Shown: positions 38,149 to 49,089 of the stretch, piece after piece | How the letters are laid out: each line of letters starts with the position of its first letter | Position numbering within the stretch: position 1 is the first letter of the stretch | Source: Tridacna crocea | Taxonomy: Eukaryota; Mollusca; Bivalvia; Cardiida; Cardiidae | NCBI GenBank assembly: GCA_943736015.1 | Contig: OX031072.1 | Span: 934,501 to 998,500, forward strand | DNA: 64,000 nt | Reading direction: 5' to 3' | Program-made: the position numbers and the translations under genes | Notes under the pieces: generated by a model | Seen by the model: only the letters and a program-made list of their open reading frames with translations | The model's database searches: none | What the model was told of the DNA's origin: nothing

Positions 38149-38415
38149 AAACTTAATGTATGTAGTAGTAGGCAATGAAATTGAATTATAGGCGCATTCA
38201 TTCACATAAATAGGTTAAGCATATAATATACCGACCATGTATATTATATGTAGTATTAGGCACCCAATTAGTCAAGTCACTGACACATCAAATTGGTAAA
38301 GCGATTGATGCGATCGGGATGAAGCGATTGATGCGATCGGGATGAACGGGGAGGGAATGCGTTTTTGTGGTAGATATGGAGGGAATTAGCTGGAATAGCC
38401 ACTTTGTTATCTACT
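38149..38415 (-). repeat. Polinton right terminal inverted repeat
   Basis: 267 bp, the exact reverse complement of 21325-21591 by my reading, including the 23-bp tandem duplication. It ends ...GTTATCTACT next to ACGAAG. Confidence 0.95.
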
Positions 38416-38421
38416 ACGAAG
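38416..38421. other. Polinton target site duplication, right copy
   Basis: ACGAAG repeats the left copy at 21319-21324. In the uninterrupted sister repeat the same site reads once (agacgaagcttc near 63630). Confidence 0.95.
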
Positions 38422-38727
38422 TTTCTAACATAGCGTCCGAAGAAGACATTATGGAAAATAATTATAACATGTTTGTTAGGTAATGGAATTTAAGCGTTAT
38501 GAGTCACGTGGCAGTCACTTGACATTCCCACAATGCTTTATTGATTTTTGACACGAAATCTAAAAATAGCTTAAGAGGCTACGTAGCCTTTTAAGGGAAC
38601 ATCATCATTGTAATCTTATGGATCTTAATTATTGATGTTTGTAATATTTTTTTCATATGAATTTCAGTGATATTTGTGTTTTTTTTTAATTTGGTGAGAT
38701 GAAAAAATTATAAATACCCACCTTTAA
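38416..38727 (+). mobile_element. right part of the TTAAAGGTGG-ended element
   Basis: It continues the element interrupted at 21324, with catagcgtccgaagaagaca and cacttgacattcccacaatg matching 63640-63750, and ends CCCACCTTTAA. From here to the LINE tail at about 38988 I see no feature. Confidence 0.8.
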
Positions 38728-38987
38728 CGCAGTGGACCCGTAATAGAAAACAACTATTTCCACTATATTTTTATCCTACAAAATTTGCTGTGATTAAAAA
38801 TGAGTTATTGTACTACTTTCACCGAGCCACTTTTTCATTTTTGTTCTTCCTGGAATTATCTTTTATAAATCTAAAACCACTGTATTGTCATTGCAAAGAT
38901 ATATGATAATTACCCCCCATCTCTGGAAAATTACAACAGTATCAACAAATAATTTGAAGATAGACATCAAAGGAATTTCTGGTCGGT

Positions 38988-39001
38988 TAGACTCAACTCA
39001 A
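38988..39001 (-). repeat. LINE 3' terminal TTGAG microsatellite tail
   Basis: The minus strand reads AATAAAGTTGAGTTGAG. Several LINE families end in short tandem repeats instead of poly(A), probably reflecting how target-primed reverse transcription begins. Confidence 0.65.
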
Positions 39002-39126
39002 CTTTATTTGGCATTCGGCAAACAAATATGCCATTGGCCATTTACAAAAAAAGAACATGGATATATGGCAATAACAGATATCTAAAGTACATATACATAT
39101 ACATATAACATTAATTACCAAAATGT

Positions 39127-41253
39127 TTATTCGTTATTAGTCAGCGTAATTAAAAATTTCCTTCTTTGTAAAGCTTCCTTTATAAATTTTGCAGTATTTA
39201 TTTGTATTCTCTTGTTTTTTGATGATAAGATGCGGATAAATTTACTGATATTAGGCCTAGTACAGGAAAGGTACTTAGTTCTAAGATCACTAAATTTACC
39301 GCATATACAAAGAAAGTGATACTCAGATTCTACTACAGAAGGATCGCAAAGTTTACATATTCTTTGGCTTCTATCTATATTAAGAATTCTACCCATTTCA
39401 ATTTCTAGTTTATGAGATGCTAATCTGAATTGTGCCAGCTTTATTCTAAGTGATTCATTAAATACATTATTTAAATATGGTTCGTACTCGAAAGAGTCTT
39501 TGAACATGCAGTAATACTCCAATTTTGAACATTTATTTATACCACTGTGCCATTCTTGAATAAAATTATCTCTCAGGCGACGTTGTATTAGTAAAAAATC
39601 TACGTTACTCAAATTATTTTTCTCTAAAAGGTATGATAGACCTGTGTTATTCAACATTTGCCTGATCTTATTAACCCATAAAGTGTACGACCGATTGGTG
39701 ATTAGATTTTGCTCGTTATATATTTTACCTATTAGATTTTCATCATTACTTCTTACCTTTACCCAATATTTTATTGCTCTCTCTTTTGCTATAATGGAAA
39801 GAGGATACCTACCCAGTTCACCATATACCGCAAAGTTTGGGGTCTGTGTATGGACACCTAGAATAGTTTTACAGAACTTTATGTGAAGTCTGTCGACTTG
39901 TTGTAAACCATATATTCCCCATACCTCTGCGGCATATAGCAAAATCGGTGATATCAATCTATCAAATAAATGTATTTTTGTTTTAATATCAAATTTTGTT
40001 CTTTTAAATAATTGGAATAAATTCATCATCGCTCTATTAGCCTGATCGTGTAACGCTGAAACTGCTTGTTTGAATAAACCGTTTTTTGAAAATTTGATAC
40101 CGAGATAACAAAAGTTTTCTACAATTTCCAGCTCTTTGTTGTCAATAGACCAAGTAAAATTGTGTCTTCTTTTTCTTCTTTCAAAAATACAAATTTTGCT
40201 TTTTCCGACATTAATTTTTAAACCCCATTGTTTAGCATATTCCGAGATATCATTAAGTTGCTTTTGTAGACTATTTTTATCTGTTGTAAAGAGAACCATG
40301 TCATCTGCAAACATAAGCATATAAACTGAGAGATGCTCTATATCACTTTGGGTAAGATTTTCTAAATTGAAAGACTCGCTTATATCATTTACAAATAAAA
40401 TGAAGAGGAGAGGCGATAAAGCCTCGCCGTGCTTTAAGCCGACTGCTATATCTATAAATTCAGAAAGATTTGAATTGTTAGATACTTTGATACATGATTT
40501 TACATTATTGTATAAAGATTTAATCATGCGAATAAGCTTACAACTTAACCATGAAGTAACAAGTTTCTGTATCAAAAAATCCCGATTAATTATATCGAAA
40601 CATTTCTCGTAATCAATAAAAGCGCAAAATAATTGTTTATTCAACGATAAAATTTTCTTTATCAAGCAATGAAGGATGAAAATGCAATCAACTGTATTCT
40701 TTTTGTCTCTAAAACCAAATTGAAAATCTGTAAAAATTTCATTATTCTCACAATATTTATTAAGTCTATTCCTAAGGCATAGCGAAAAGATTTTGGCTAA
40801 TGAGTTAACAAGCGTAATTCCGCGGTAATTTGAAGGATTATTCTTCTCACCCTTTTTAAAGATTGGAACAATAATCCCCTTTGTCCATGCCTCAGGATAT
40901 ATACCTGTATCATAAATCTTATTGAATAAAATACAAATGTATGGTGCAATAAAATCCTTGCTATCTAAAAACAACTCGGGTAATATATTATCAAAGCCAG
41001 GGCTTTTATTACGGTTTAATTGTGATATAGTTCGGATCACCTCGTCCGTAGTAAAAGGTCGATCTAAATCGTCGATATAAGAATCTGGAAAATTCAAATT
41101 TTCATTCATCTCTGGTGGGTCTGGGCTCAGCCCGTTCGACAAATTCTTAAAATGTTCAACAAAGTCCAGGGCTGATAAGGGTATATCAGTCGCAGCATTG
41201 TTGTTCAACCTTTTAATATTCTTCCAAAAAGCTCGACTGTTACTTTTACTCAT
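39127..41253 (-). pseudogene. LINE ORF2, reverse transcriptase part
   Basis: 708 codons open. It contains KSPGFDNILPELF (about 83-95), IIVPIFKKGEKNNPSNYRGI (about 126-145), motif A AFIDYEKCFD (about 212-220), GLKHGEALSPLLF (about 271) and the catalytic LMFADDMVLF (about 317). A C-terminal zinc-knuckle-like CKLC...HFLCIC lies near residue 645. The protein would prime reverse transcription of the LINE RNA at nicked target DNA. The frame is open over the RT and C-terminal domains but is cut off from the endonuclease by a frame change near 41,300-41,335 and by the inserts upstream, so the copy cannot make a full ORF2 protein. Confidence 0.92.
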
Positions 41254-41322
41254 TTCCGATAGCTTTTTCCCCTCCCTATAGTTTGGTAAGTAAATTTTGC
41301 TTTTCTCTTCGTATAAGCATAG

Positions 41323-41896
41323 TCATTGCGAGCTTTCAAAAAAGAAGTTTTTATCATCGATAGATTTACTTGTTTTAAACTGTTTCTTTCTTCTAAAAAA
41401 CTCAGATCTTGCACTTCTACAATCTTCACTGAACCATGGACATTTAAAATTTCGAATATTATTACTAAATTTTTTTGTATTTTTTACAAAAAGTTTCTTT
41501 TGATAAATCATACAATAAATTACTAAATGTGGTTATCGATTCATCGATGGAAATTTCGCCTCTAGATGCCTGTGATACAATATTTTCAAACGTGTTCTCA
41601 TTTTCTCTCATTAAGTTTTGAAAATTGTTCACTTTTTCACTATCCCATACTGTTTTTTCATTAATATTTACATTATTTACACAGAAACCATCATTTTTAG
41701 AATTATAGGTGTTTGATTCAAACGAATACCGGATCGCGCAATGATCCGAGAATTCGTTCAAGTCCAACACCTCAAAATTCTTTACATGGAATAAACATTT
41801 TTTATCTACAACAAAAGAATCTACGAGACTGGAACCAGTCAAATTCCCTTTTACAGTATGGTAGGTACACTGGCCATCATCTAATCTACCGTTAAC
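41323..41896 (-). pseudogene. LINE ORF2, endonuclease C-terminal part and linker
   Basis: The minus strand reads VNGRLDDGQCTYHTVKGN, SLVDSFVV and DLNEFSDHCAIRYSF (the SDH motif of the APE endonuclease), then a linker with CPWFSEDCRSARSEFFRRKK. There is a frame change near 41,480. The left neighbour of its first residues is the inserted element ending at 41902. Confidence 0.85.
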
Positions 41897-41901
41897 TATT
41901 A
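41897..41901. other. TATTA duplication, left copy
   Basis: TATTA at 41897-41901 and 45160-45164 flanks the 3.26-kb insert. The LINE reading across the joined site keeps its frame with one copy. Confidence 0.8.
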
Positions 41902-44900
41902 CACACTGATCAACGTGAGCCGCGGACACCATGTGTTCTCGGTACACCAGATCAAATTTTTACATGGAAGAACCGGAGGTGGTGTAAGTATTTTCATTTA
42001 TATGGACCTGATTTACCTAGAAAGAAATGTTGATTTACAGCAATGTCAAGACAAATGATTGATCTATTTACATACATACTACGGAATAATAATACCATCA
42101 TCTAAGCGAGCTGTGGCTTTATGAGCAACTGGGGTCTTATTGTTTTGCAGTTTATTGCCAAATTTTGGACAAAATTCCAAACCATTGTTCATTTTACAAG
42201 TTTGTATGATAAGATAAATGTTTTCCCTAAAAGAACACAAAATTTCACTTAGAAATGTCCATCAAAAGCGAAGATATGTGTTTTTGAATGGACCTGGGTA
42301 GAGGAAAATATGCTAACAAGACACCAATTTTATTTTCAATGTATGCACATGGACACCAGATCAGAAAAAGCTTGGGGTAACTGGACACCAACCTTTAAAT
42401 CATCAATATTTCTGCCTGAAACTCGATGCATGGGCTGTGTACGAAGACTATTTTTGTAAACATTACGTCACTACAGTCCATTACCTGATAAAGAGCATGT
42501 TCAACCCAATTTCATTACTTCTAGCACTTGCTTTTTTGAAATATTTGCAATATTACGGCAATTTACGAAGTAGACCTACGATGCTTGATCACAATTGACC
42601 GGTCATTGCCTCCAATGTTGGTGCAAGACATGTTCCTTTTTTACAACGTTTCAGTTAATGAATGGCGTAATTAACCCATTACCACGCAATCAGGAGCTTT
42701 AATGTCCCTGGGAAAGATGGCTTAGAAAAACATTGTCCATAAAGAAAACCCCCTATTAACTAATACAGTGTGTACATTATTTACCACATCTGGCCTGATT
42801 CTTAGTTTAAATAATTTCTAAATCCACTTGGCCAACTGTTAGAATGGCGTTGTACCCTTCGTACATTTACATGCGTGCGTTTGTTCGTCTACGCGTTTAT
42901 TTCTAAAATTTTTATTTAATAGACTTCTCCTCAGAATTAAACCACCAAGTGGAAATCAACAAAAATCAACGTGGGTGATTCCATAAGTTTCTTTCGAGAT
43001 ACTTCGATCCTTTAAAATCATGGCTTATGTGGAAGGAGCTTATTTTCCGTGTACGGCGCGTTGTGAAATTGTAAAATTTGTCCTCTCTAAAGAACTCAAT
43101 CACGAGATTGGCATTTGGGTAGTTTTCTATCACACTCCTTCAATAAATTTTGATCTGTTGAAAAACATGGCTTTTGTTGGTGGGGCTTATTTTCTCTTAG
43201 TGTCATAAAGCGAAAATATTTAATTGCACCTCTTTAAATTCATTGATAATAAATGTATACATGTACATGTATTTTGTAACACAGATGATCTCTGATAATG
43301 TTTCATTTCATCCAATATGCTGGGTGATCATGATATATGAGATATTTATCTTTATTGTTACAAACTTACATAGTTCTTGGAAATACAGCATTATAGTGCT
43401 CAGATATAGTTACAGTTTAACCTATATTAATCAATTACCAAAGGGACGGTCGAAAGAGCTTGCCAAAGGCAGGTGCTTGCTTGATATAGATGAATGTCTA
43501 CAGGTGCATTGCTATTTGTCGGGAACTAAATATATGCTTGTTTATTCAGGTTGCTTGCTTAATACAGGTGGCCAACATGCCAGGTTTCACTGTATTTCGT
43601 ATTGCTGAAATTTATCGGAGAGGCCATCAGACCCTCCAACAGTGGTGATTTTAAAATTCAGACTGCCAGAAAGTTTGCTAATTCTATATCTTCGAGCGTA
43701 ATTGTTCTGATACACAGTCTGTTTCGTCATAGTTTTGTAAATAAAGCGAAATAAAAAAAAAACGAAACAGGAAATGGACGTGGTTTATTTTTATATATGA
43801 CGAATTTCAGAAAAGATTTTATTTAGTAATTTGCCATGGCTGCATTTAACCTCTCTAATAATTTCCTAGCACACTACGTACCTTTGAGCGATATAAATTT
43901 AACCTGATTCTGTTCCCTCTTTTTATCCGTGCAGAAGTCTTTAGTTGGTTCTAGAGCATCGAAAGGTAGTATCAAACTCAAAGTGAAAATTGTACGAGTG
44001 AAAAAAATGTCAGTAATCAAGTTGCTGAGAAATTTCAAAAACAAACTCACCTGTTTATCAGTACTCGAATGTTTACAAATATGTCTATTATGTATTAAGC
44101 ATTATCTTGAAGATAATTAATTTTCATAGTCCCATTCGACATGTAGCGTGTTCTACAAAAAAGTTTTTTATACCATCAAGAATGAAAGAAGTGAACATTT
44201 TCGGTGTATGTACAATCTAACTCAAAGCCGGCGATCTAACGTATACATACGTTGGCCAGTGTGACCAATTCTTGCACTCAAAATAATGAACACGAATTAC
44301 AAATTCGTTGATTAGTCAATAGGGACAATGTTTTTCTAAGCCATCTTTCCCAAGGACATTATAGCTCGTGATTGCCTGGTAATGGGTTAATACGACATTC
44401 ATAAAACTGAAACGCTGTAAACAAGGAACATGTCTTGCACCAACATTGGAGGCAATGACCGGACAATTGTGATCAAGCATCGTAAGTCTACTTCGTAAAT
44501 TGCCGTAATATTGCAAATATTTCAAAAAAGCAAGTGCTAGAAGTAATGAAGTTGGGTTGAACACGCTCTTTATCAGGTAATGGACCGTAGAGACATAATG
44601 TTTACAAAAATAGTCTTCGTACACAGCCCATGCATCGAGTTTCAGGCAGAAATATTGATGATTTAAAGGTTGGTGTCCAGTTACCCCAAGCTTTTTCTGA
44701 TCTGGTGTCCATGTGCATACATTGAAAATATAATTGGTGTCTTGTTAGCATATTTTCCTCTACCCAGGTCCATTCAAAAACGTATATCTTAGCTTTGGAT
44801 GGACATTTCTAAGTGAAATTTTGTGTTCCTATAGGGAATACATTTATCTTATCATACAAACTTGTAAAATGAACAATGGTTTGGGATTTTGTTCAAAATT

Positions 44901-45159
44901 TGGCAATAAACTGCAAAACAATAAGACCCCAGTTGCTCATAAAGCCACAGCTCGCTTAGATGATGGTATTATTATTGCCTAGTTTGTATGTAAACAGATC
45001 AATCATTTGTCTTGACATTGCTGTAAATCAACATTTCTATCTAGGTAAACCAGATCCACAAAAATGAAAATGCTTACACCACCACCGGTTCTTCCATGTA
45101 AAAATTTGATCTGGTGTACCGAGAACACATGGTGTCCGCGGCTCACGTTGATCAGTGTG
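41902..45159. mobile_element. non-autonomous DNA transposon with very long inverted repeats
   Basis: The 3258-bp insert begins CACACTGATCAACGTGAG and ends with its complement. Arms of about 830 bp (41902-42735 and 44327-45159) are nearly identical, with scattered mismatches. A 5-bp duplication (TATTA) flanks it. The middle (about 42,740-44,325) holds short open frames but no recognisable transposase, so it probably depended on an enzyme made elsewhere. A 5-bp duplication and a CAC-beginning heptamer are features shared with Transib/RAG-like transposons; without a transposase I do not assign it. Confidence 0.8.
42671..44390. mobile_element. long TTAA-ended element related to the hairpin family
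   Basis: Inside the long-armed insert, TTAACCCATTACCACGCAA at 42671 and its complement ending at 44390 match the short side of the hairpin family on both ends (about 65 bp each, to aaacattgtcc). Between them lie 1.59 kb of other sequence in place of the palindrome. It could be a longer relative of the small elements. No transposase-like frame is seen in it. Confidence 0.5.
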
Positions 45160-45164
45160 TATTA
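45160..45164. other. TATTA duplication, right copy
   Basis: Right target copy of the 3.26-kb insert; see 41897-41901. Confidence 0.8.
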
Positions 45165-45668
45165 ACATTTCATGGTCTTTACAGAACGACAATAACTTGT
45201 TACCAAAACTATTCACTGCTTTGTCATGTGATTTACGCATGGGCGAATTGTCGATCATTTCCGGGAACAGAGTGCCTACAAAACGGTCTAAATTCAAATT
45301 ATCGATATAGTCCGCTTTTGCACCCGTTCTCGCATTAAAATCCCCACATAACAAAATTTCCCCACACTCCCCAAACTGAAGTACATCACTTTTTATTTTC
45401 TGGTAGAAATCAAACTGAAACAAATTAGAATTTGGGTTTTTATATACCCTTGAATCTTCAGGCGGTATGTACGCGAGACAAAAATATTTATCCCGCTCAA
45501 AATTAAAGTCCCTGTGTTTTAATTTTATCCATAGGATACCCCTGTCATCTGTTTTCACAAGCTCGATTTTACCTGTTAACCACTATAATAGATTATCAAA
45601 CCCCCGCTATTTCGTTTCGCCCGCTTATTCCCTTTCGGGCGATGACAGCTATAGCATTTAAAACTTTT
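45165..45668 (-). pseudogene. LINE ORF2, endonuclease middle part
   Basis: The minus strand reads KCYSCHRPKGNKRAKRNSGG, LIIYYSG, then KTDDRGILWIKLKHRDF, CLAYIPPEDSRVYKN and GEILLCGDFNARTG (the GDFN motif of APE endonucleases), followed by FCKDHEML at the insert edge. A stop codon lies just before KTDDRGI in the form of YYSG*. This is the core of the nuclease that nicks target DNA. Confidence 0.85.
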
Positions 45669-45671
45669 AAT

Positions 45672-47616
45672 TAGACATTTGCGGGCGGACACGGATATGG
45701 AGATGGACAACAGAAAGCAGAGAAAACTCGGGGATTGTCTCAACACATTCATTTGTGACGCGTCAGACATAAAGGAACCATTTGAGAACTGCAAAAATCA
45801 TCCACCCTGGTCAGACTACGCCGACTGCTCAGTCTGACCAGGGTCAAAACTTTACGCTTTTGGAAGATGTTCTTTATGTTAAAAGACCATTCAACCTTTC
45901 TAAATAGTTGTTTAAACATATCTTCCCGGATCAACCTAAACTGACTTCAATCTCCTCATCATTTGTTTGATTTACGGATGCAATGATGGACTCTTTTTGC
46001 GTGACGGGGTCACATGTATCAAATTCATTATGCGTGACGGGTCACATGTATCAAAGTGATCGTTAAGGCCGTATTATAATTTTTTATTGAAATCTTTTAC
46101 AATAATCATTTTTAGCTCGATTGTTTATGAAGAAAACGTCGATGTATTGTCGTAGCCCTGGAGTTGTCTGCGCCATCGTCTGCGTTGTCATTGGGTAAAA
46201 ACTTTGACATTATAAAAAAATGACATTTTATATCTCTTGTCATGACGGAAGATAGTCACCTGAAGCTTGGACAGCTTGTTCTCTGTAAAATGGGGAACCG
46301 ATACAACAAGGGCAGATAACCACGAAAGTATTTTGACACAGTTAAACCACTTGCTAGTATTTCCACTAAAAATCAAGCGACTGTAGCCAAGCCAAGAAAA
46401 CATGATAATCAAGCTAATAGCATTATAAGAAACATAACTTTTCATCGAATCGATCCTACTGATTTACAGCGATTCGGATATACTATTTTTGCAATGATTC
46501 GAAAAGTTAACGATAGGAATTGTCCCTGACGCCGCCAAAGTTAACCATTAATGCACTGCGTTTATGTCTTCAACCTTCATCCTATAACATGAAATATATT
46601 GCTTATCAACATGCATGTTGACGTTTATCTCCACTCTCCTACTCACATGCGCATTACAGAAGCTCTCCGACTCAAATGTGCATTACAGAAGGTCATGACT
46701 AGAACTCTGTTTGGATATATTGTATTATTTTTTATCCACGACCAATACGCAACCAACCGGAAATGGTAACTGTTGTCAAATTTGTGCATCAGAATGAATT
46801 GTTGGATATCATCCTGATGACCCTTAATCCAGTTTCCGTCTACCAAACCATTTCGGTATTGTATATGACAACCTGGATATAGGCCCACATGCATTCGGCA
46901 TACCTCGGGTGACAGGAGCCCTCAAATTAGATATAGGTACGGAATTGGCCGAGTTGTGACGAGTGGGCCTACATGTACAGAGGTAAAATCGATACCCGAA
47001 GTAAAACTATTTTTGATCGAATTTTAGCAGGTCTATATATTGTTGACTCGTTCCATCCATTGCACCGACAATCATCCCAATTTTATTTAAGTTTCCCTGT
47101 CGGATCGACCATTATGCAATCACATACAAACCTAATTACCGTTGGAAAGTGCCATAAAGACCAGACATCAATGCATTTATCACATTTATTTCTGTTCAGA
47201 TACTAACATAAAACAACAGTTAAAGAAACTAAGTTGGAAAATAATACCAACCACATGAACAACAAAAGCACAATGTTGCAATGTTGTGTGGAAAATGGGG
47301 AGACCAAAAACAATGAGGGAATTAGGCATAAGAAGCAGTTCTGAAAATGTTAATGCTTATTTAAAAGTTTTACCATTTTGTTCTATCAGAAGCGCTGAAT
47401 AAAAAAAGGAGTTAAGGATTACGATCCCTATAGGCAATTCAGCCAATCTCGGCAGCGTCCGTCTTTTACTGTGAGACTTGGGGACTGTAGACCTTAAACC
47501 ATGATGTTTTTTTCTTTGGCCTATATACATAATGGCATAGTTACTTTGAGAAAATCCCTTATTGAAACCTGTATTCCGTTGTCCATCTCCACATCCATGT
47601 CCATTCATAAATGTCT
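45672..47616. mobile_element. 1.9-kb DNA element inserted in the LINE endonuclease
   Basis: Its ends are inverted repeats of about 39 bp: AGACATTTGCGGGCGGACAC on the left and AGACATTTATGAATGGACAT on the right read inward, both continuing GGAT(A/G)TGGAGATGGACAAC. ATT flanks both sides (45669-45671 and 47617-47619). With one ATT and no insert the LINE reads SNLQIKSFKCYSC. The interior has a short hairpin at about 45,795-45,850, a 26-bp tandem (atgcgtgacgggtcacatgt) near 45,985-46,045 and no recognisable gene. Confidence 0.8.
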
Positions 47617-47619
47617 ATT

Positions 47620-47760
47620 TGCAGGTTAGAAATATTTCTTTTCGTATGCCATGTTTCTGAAAACAAAAGAATATCGTAATCCGCAAGAAATTTCAGAAAA
47701 TCACTATCTACAATTTTCTGCGCAATCCCATTAACATTCCATTGAAGGAACGATATATGC
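47620..47760 (-). pseudogene. LINE ORF2, endonuclease N-terminal part
   Basis: The minus strand reads HISFLQWNVNGIAQKIV, LADYDILLFSETWH and TKRNISNLQ. WNVNG and SETW are the first two motifs of APE-type endonucleases. It begins about 30 bp after the ORF1 stop and is cut by the ATT-flanked insert. Confidence 0.85.
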
Positions 47761-47791
47761 CGAATGCCGATAACCTAATCTTTGCCAGCTG

Positions 47792-48640
47792 TCATCGACT
47801 GAAAAGCCTTAAAGGGTTAACACTGTTTTGCATGTATAATTGGCCATTGATATATAGTTTGTCGTATGACAACACTGCCCGATGACCTGCGTCTTTCGCA
47901 CTTTTCATGACTGGATATAGCTGTTTTCTTCTCTCCTGGATTTCTCGCGGGTATTGTTCACTGACCCCGAAAGACGTACCCTTTAATGTAGAAAAGGAAG
48001 CCTGTTTGATTTTCAGTTTATCTTGATAAAAATTGAATTTCACCACTATTGGTCTAGTTTTATCAGCGTTGTATCGCCCTATTCTGTGAGCCCGATCCTC
48101 ATTCAGTCTTTCCTTTTCACTGTCCATTTTTTTCATATGGGTCGTAATTGTCTCATTTTCCTTCAACATAGCAGACAACTGGTCTTTGACATTGTTCTGT
48201 ACCTTCTTGATTTCATCACACACTTTTGAATCAAAATTTCTACTCTCTTGTAATTCACTAATAGTTTTATTACACTCCATAATTTTATTTTCAAGGGAGC
48301 TAACTCTTCCGTCAATTTTCTTAACCTTGTCATTGATGTTGCATATTTTGCTTTCGAGCGAATCTAATATTTTCAATTTAGAGTCAATATTATCCAATCT
48401 ACTTTCAATTCTGTTTAAAAGCATATTAGTTTGTGAAGCCGGGGAGCTTGCTGCTGCAGCTAACTGATTCTGCTGCTGCTGCTGCTGCTGCTGAGGAGTG
48501 TAAAGTTGCGTAAAGGAAGGCTGATAACAAGTTTGACTTTGATTTTGCTGGTGGCGTTTCTCGGGTTGTTTTTGTTCTGTCTCCGGCGATGATAATGGCC
48601 GCTTTTTTTCACGTGCCTTTTTCTTTGTTTTATTCCCCAT
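47792..48640 (-). CDS. LINE ORF1, RNA-binding coiled-coil protein
   Basis: 282 codons, fully open. The N terminus is basic (GNKTKKKAREKKRPLSS), followed by a glutamine run (about 52-60) encoded by a CTG/CAG microsatellite. A coiled coil covers about 75-185 (LNRIESRLDNIDSKLKILDS, SLENKIMECNKTISELQ). The C-terminal domain (about 190-275: HRIGRYNADKTRPIVVKFNF, KGTSFGVSEQYPREIQERRK, AVLSYDKLYINGQLY) resembles the C-terminal domain of L1-type ORF1 proteins, which bind LINE RNA as trimers. It is intact while ORF2 is broken, so it could still be translated. Confidence 0.85.
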   Translation of the reverse strand: MGNKTKKKAREKKRPLSSPETEQKQPEKRHQQNQSQTCYQPSFTQLYTPQQQQQQQQNQLAAAASSPASQTNMLLNRIESRLDNIDSKLKILDSLESKICNINDKVKKIDGRVSSLENKIMECNKTISELQESRNFDSKVCDEIKKVQNNVKDQLSAMLKENETITTHMKKMDSEKERLNEDRAHRIGRYNADKTRPIVVKFNFYQDKLKIKQASFSTLKGTSFGVSEQYPREIQERRKQLYPVMKSAKDAGHRAVLSYDKLYINGQLYMQNSVNPLRLFSR

Positions 48641-48659
48641 ATAACACTTTTGAGTCCAA

Positions 48660-49085
48660 AAATCAGTGATTATGTGATCATGTGAGTCCTATAGAATCAG
48701 CGATTATGTGATCACTACACACTTATGAAAAAAAACGAATCCATTATAAAACCATTTAAGTTCCCTTTGCTGTTAAATTCTCAAAAATAAAATGTTTTCT
48801 TTCTCACATTCAAAATGCCCGTCCGCCATATTCCATATTCCACGCATGCGCATAACTAGAAATGTTCAGCGGTGAGAGAGAAACGTGAGAAATGTGCAAA
48901 AGTATTGTATTTGTATAAATCTGAATTTTATCAACTGTCAAGAAATTTTATGCCATGCTGCACTAAAAGTATTATGGGTTCACTACCTTAACTCGAATGA
49001 TTCCGTATTTTTACTCAAAACTGTACCCGAGGCTTCGGCTCCTGACTACTTCCGACCTTCCTTGTGTATCCGTTACAGCCTCTCC
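48660..49085. other. LINE 5' region and flank, no gene recognised
   Basis: A short direct repeat (cagtgattatgtgatca and cagcgattatgtgatca) lies at 48664-48715. The remainder is AT-rich and featureless to me. Confidence 0.4.
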
Positions 49086-49089
49086 AAGG

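Larger units (their letters stand above)
21325..38415. mobile_element. Polinton/Maverick element, near whole
   Basis: A 17,091-bp element with AG...CT ends, 267-bp terminal inverted repeats that I read as identical, and a 6-bp target duplication. It carries the defining Polinton set: protein-primed DNA polymerase B, retroviral-type integrase, adenovirus-type protease, packaging ATPase, and double and single jelly-roll capsid proteins. Accessory genes are a PLA2-like protein, a fibre-like protein, a RING protein and several small proteins. It is more AT-rich than its flanks. Identical ends and largely open frames suggest a recent insertion. It looks whole or nearly so, with at most about one break. 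Known relatives are described as capable of forming virions (adintovirus concept); that is family knowledge and is not shown here. Confidence 0.95.
38988..48840 (-). mobile_element. LINE (APE-type non-LTR retrotransposon) with two inserted elements
   Basis: On the minus strand the order is ORF1 (48640-47792), ORF2 apurinic endonuclease (three pieces), ORF2 reverse transcriptase (41253-39127), a short 3' UTR, and a tail AATAAAGTTGAGTTGAG near 38990. The two inserts (41902-45159 and 45672-47616) break ORF2; removing their lengths leaves about 4.6 kb. The 5' limit is uncertain and placed near the ctcacattcaaaatgcccgt stretch. I place it loosely in the CR1/L2-like range. Confidence 0.85.

Noticed and set aside
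21325-38415. Giant-virus or virophage integration instead of a Polinton
   Set aside because: The integrase, pPolB type, 6-bp duplication, AG...CT ends and capsid protein types all fit Polintons. No giant-virus core genes are present.
43243-43608. 121-codon open frame as the transposase of the long-armed element
   Set aside because: Far too short, with no DDE or zinc-finger motif; part of it overlaps a tandem ACAGGT-type repeat.
45114-45338. Short plus-strand frame MYREHMVSAAHVDQC, also seen on the minus strand near 41,947
   Set aside because: Its identical start in two places only reflects the inverted arms of the inserted element.
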